Program-made: the position numbers and the translations under genes | In this document: positions 32,184 to 34,519 of the stretch, piece by piece | Layout of the letters: each line of letters opens with the position of its first letter | Position numbering within the stretch: the stretch's first letter is position 1 | The notes under the pieces: model-generated | What the model was told of the DNA's origin: nothing | Database searches by the model: none | What the model saw: the letters and a program-made list of their open reading frames with translations, nothing else | Source: Allomyces macrogynus ATCC 38327 | Lineage: Eukaryota; Blastocladiomycota; Blastocladiomycetes; Blastocladiales; Blastocladiaceae | Direction: 5' to 3' | NCBI GenBank assembly: GCA_000151295.1 | Contig: GG745347.1 | Span: 926,775 to 961,293 of the forward strand | Length of the DNA stretch: 34,519 nt

Positions 32184-34113
32184 CGCTCACTTCTGGCGCA
32201 TCGGCCTGACGACTGGGCTCCCCCACGTCCGTGAGGACCCCCATTGGTCCCTGGTCCACCTGCAGCAAACCAGGCCTCTTGCCGACTTGCCGGCCCTGCC
32301 AGTGGGAGCTCGGCAATTGGGTTGACTGCGGGAAGTTGATCCGGAACCGCCATAGGCACTTGAACTTGATCACGCCGCGCACCACACCTGATCTCCTCAT
32401 CAACAACTTCATCGCCACCAATGCCATCGACCACAGTCGACAGCACATCCAGCGACCCCAAATCAACTTGCACGGGTGACCCAACCTTGACCTTGGCCGA
32501 CGGCAACGTGCGAGGAGCACCAGCAACAACACGTGACTCTGCAACACAGAGCCGCACAGCAGTCCGATTGTACAGCTCAGAGACTGAGACAAGCGTCTTG
32601 AAGCCGGGAATGGACCAGACTGGGTCGAGGTGAACAATGTTGCCCGAAGGCGTGCGGATGCGCATCATGCCCTTACCAATCGGACAGCACACGCGGTGGT
32701 CACCCAGTGAGACGAGGAACCCTTCGCCAGGCCGCATGTTGTTGAGCATAGCAAACAGCGACTTGTCGCCGCAAAAGTGCGCGCCAGCGGCCGAGTCGAC
32801 TTTCAGGCTCTGTGCAAGACGTGCGCGCGCTGACAGAGGCATCAGCGCGCGCGCACGATGATGGTGAGGATCCGGTCCTTGATAATTCGATGCATCGACA
32901 TGAATGATGGGCGGGTACGTGCTGGGCGGCGTCACCATGCCCTGATGGCTTTGACGTTCAAGTCTCACGATTTCGGGGCAGAGGGCGACAATCGGGTAGT
33001 GCGCAAATCCGTCAAATTCAGCAGCACCAAAAACAACACCAGCGGCGTCCGCACCATGGGCAGACGCCATCAAACGCTCATACTTGTCCACTGACAAATG
33101 AACCATTGCATGTTCGTCGCCGTCCTTGGCCACAACATTCGCGCCCTTCTTTTTGCGCCAGTTCGTGGTTTCAGCGCCGTTCTTGTGCTGGTGGTCCTGG
33201 TTCGGGCAGAAGCGCACATAATGACCAATCTTGCCACAGTTGTGACAGGCGTTCGTGTCCTTGCGCTTTGTCACAACAAGCGCCTGCATCTCAGTCCCAG
33301 AGCTGCGTTCTAGCTGGTCAGCAGCCCCCTCGAGAATCGTCTGTAATTCGACGATTGCCATTTCCTCATAGCGCTCGCCCAAGGAGAGCACCATTGGCGA
33401 ATACTCGGGCGGCAGCGAGGAGAGCAGTGTGAGGACCAAGAACGAGTCGGCAAAGTCAGTGCGCAGATGCGAGGACGACTTGGCACGTTCATGGCGCCGA
33501 ATCACATCAAAACGGCGTTGCAAATCGGCAATGTGCTCGTGAACCACCGCAGCACCAGAGCCCGACATGGGCTTCGTGAACAGCCCCTTGACATTGGCGA
33601 GATGAGCTTGCGTGGAACGCTTGTCAAAACGAGCACGCAGCAGCGCCCACGCATCGGCGACACAGGTGGCGTCCGAGAAGACTGGCAGGAGTTCGAACGC
33701 AACAGCAGACAGCAAAACGACCTTGATGATGCTCCGGATGCATGACTTGGCCTTGTAGCTGTTGTGGGCCATGCACTTCTTGCGTTCAGCACCCACAGGA
33801 CCATTCCAATAGATCGCGTCGGCAACAAACTTGACGTCCGAGTTGAGCTCAATGAGTTTCCTTGAATTGCGCGTCCTGTCCATTTCCTCTTGCTGTTTGC
33901 AGTGACCACGACCTCGAAATTCGGCGTCAACCCAAAATCTTGAAGGAATTGAGTTCGAGCAGGTCTTCGAGCTGGTCGGCAGTCAAAAAGCCGAGAAAAC
34001 GGTTGGCAAACGTCGGCCAGTTCGAGCCATCGGCCTTGAGCATCCTCAATCGTCGCTGGTTGGCCGGAGATCGGCGTCTTGACCAAGACAGACGAGGTCA
34101 TGATGACGGTCAT
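32168..34113 (-). pseudogene. Copia gag-protease; integrase not found
   Basis: The ATG at 34113 lies 14 bp inside the LTR. A frameshift early in gag (at ~34045, compared with copy 1) moves the reading to the long frame starting near 33883. That frame reads gag (SRKLIELNSDVKFVADAIYW, AHLANVKGLFTKPMSGSG, LSSLPPEYSPMVLSLGERYE), a CCHC zinc knuckle (CHNCGKIGHYVRFC) and the protease region with VDSAAGAHFCGD in place of the usual DSGAxxH. After GFKTLVSVSELYNRTAV and a linker it runs into low-complexity sequence and a TGA at 32170-32168. I see no GAG-pre-integrase HHCC or DDE pattern between protease and RT, so ~300-400 residues of integrase are missing or unrecognisable. Confidence 0.82.
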
Positions 34114-34126
34114 GGTGCAGGTCGAA

Positions 34127-34519
34127 AGTTGGCAAAAATCGTTGAAATCGAGTCGAAAAAATCAGCGTCGCGCTGTCTCGAGCGGAAGCAGCACGTTTCG
34201 GGTGGTGGTGGTTCGAGTTTCAGTTGTCGTTGTTGTCGTCGTGGTGACGGATGGGTCCAGCGTGGCCCCCACTCGGTCGGTCGGTCAAATCGGTCCGTTT
34301 CTTGCAGAAATCGGCGAGCACAGCAGCAGCGGGTCCACGACGAGGATATCAGCAGCGTTCGTTCGGTCCGTGAGCGCTTGGGATGCGCTCAGGGCTCATA
34401 ACCTTTCACAAGGTTGAGCGGGAGAAGGAATGCATTTGGTGTGTGCCCTCTGCACTTCAGCGGTGGTGGCAACCATAACCTAGGTTGCCACCATCATTTG
34501 CACAAGAATCCAACTCAAA
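34127..34519 (-). repeat. Copia 5' LTR, cut by the window end
   Basis: It aligns end to end with the complete LTR at 12360-12760. The inner end is CCAACT instead of CCAACA, and the last ~10 bp (CAGCTCCAACA) fall outside the window. Most differences from the 12.4-kb copy are CpG here against TG or CA there. Confidence 0.85.

Larger units (their letters stand above)
29986..34519 (-). mobile_element. Copia element without a visible integrase, running off the right edge
   Basis: In element order (minus strand): 5' LTR (34519-34127, outer end outside the window), gag and protease (34113-~32600), a spacer with no integrase signature, RT and RNase H (32183-30194), a 3' internal segment, and a truncated 3' LTR (30112-29986). 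The gag-protease and pol frames overlap slightly at 32183-32168. Frameshifts, tandem stops and a lost RT aspartate show it cannot move on its own. CpG content is higher than in the copy at 11.5-12.8 kb, so it is younger or less methylated. Confidence 0.85.

Overview
This window is nuclear DNA from a eukaryote, most likely a fungus and probably a zoosporic (Blastocladiomycota- or chytrid-like) lineage. The host genes are GC- and CpG-rich and split by short introns (about 55-90 nt, GT-AG). They include families typical of fungi: a Vps3844-type vacuolar sorting protein, a Spo7-like Nem1-Spo7 subunit, a Tvp23 Golgi protein and a Snx41/Atg20-like sorting nexin. The phylum is an inference; no rRNA or marker gene is present. 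I rebuilt the gene models by hand from reading frame, splice sites and family motifs, because most genes are interrupted by introns.

Layout. 1-542: 5' part of an unrecognised minus-strand ORF that runs off the left edge. About 980-1815: a possible plus-strand gene of uncertain structure. 2073-3127: a LOG-family gene (minus). 4132-4825: a ubiquitin-AN1 zinc finger fusion gene (plus). 5513-6470: TVP23 (plus). 6587-7650: a COMT-like methyltransferase gene carrying three frameshifts (minus). About 7900-14250: a CpG-poor island of decayed retroelements, all reading on the minus strand (a DIRS-like RT-RNase H plus tyrosine recombinase, a Copia gag with its LTR, a Ty3-type gag remnant, and an 85-bp inverted-repeat element). 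14293-16385 and 22195-24454: two paralogous secreted kelch-repeat single-pass membrane proteins (minus). Between them lie a frame-disrupted gene (17058-18760, plus), a Vps3844-like gene (minus) with an in-frame UGA before a coding-like tail, and a Spo7-like gene (plus). 24670-25132: a small unrecognised gene (minus). 25368-26209: a hotdog-fold thioesterase (minus). 26677-28776: a PX-BAR sorting nexin (plus). 28902-29890: the 3' half of an ADAM-type metalloprotease gene (minus). 29986-34519: a Copia element (minus) beside the ADAM catalytic exon, without a recognisable integrase and running off the right edge.

Several host genes concern membranes and endomembrane traffic (Tvp23 in the Golgi, Vps3844 in vacuolar sorting, Spo7 in lipid and nuclear-envelope control, Atg20/Snx41 in endosomes, two kelch receptors and an ADAM at the surface). 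This is a gene-rich neighbourhood, not an operon; several pairs are divergent and share 450-700 bp promoter regions.

The most notable signals are the two kelch receptor-like proteins whose proline-rich cytoplasmic tails keep a pair of acidic-Tyr-Leu motifs and the same C-terminus (TLYLA), the intact ubiquitin-AN1 fusion, the UGA-interrupted Vps3844 C-terminus, and the strong CpG-to-TpG/CpA decay between two copies of the same Copia LTR, which implies cytosine methylation of transposons.
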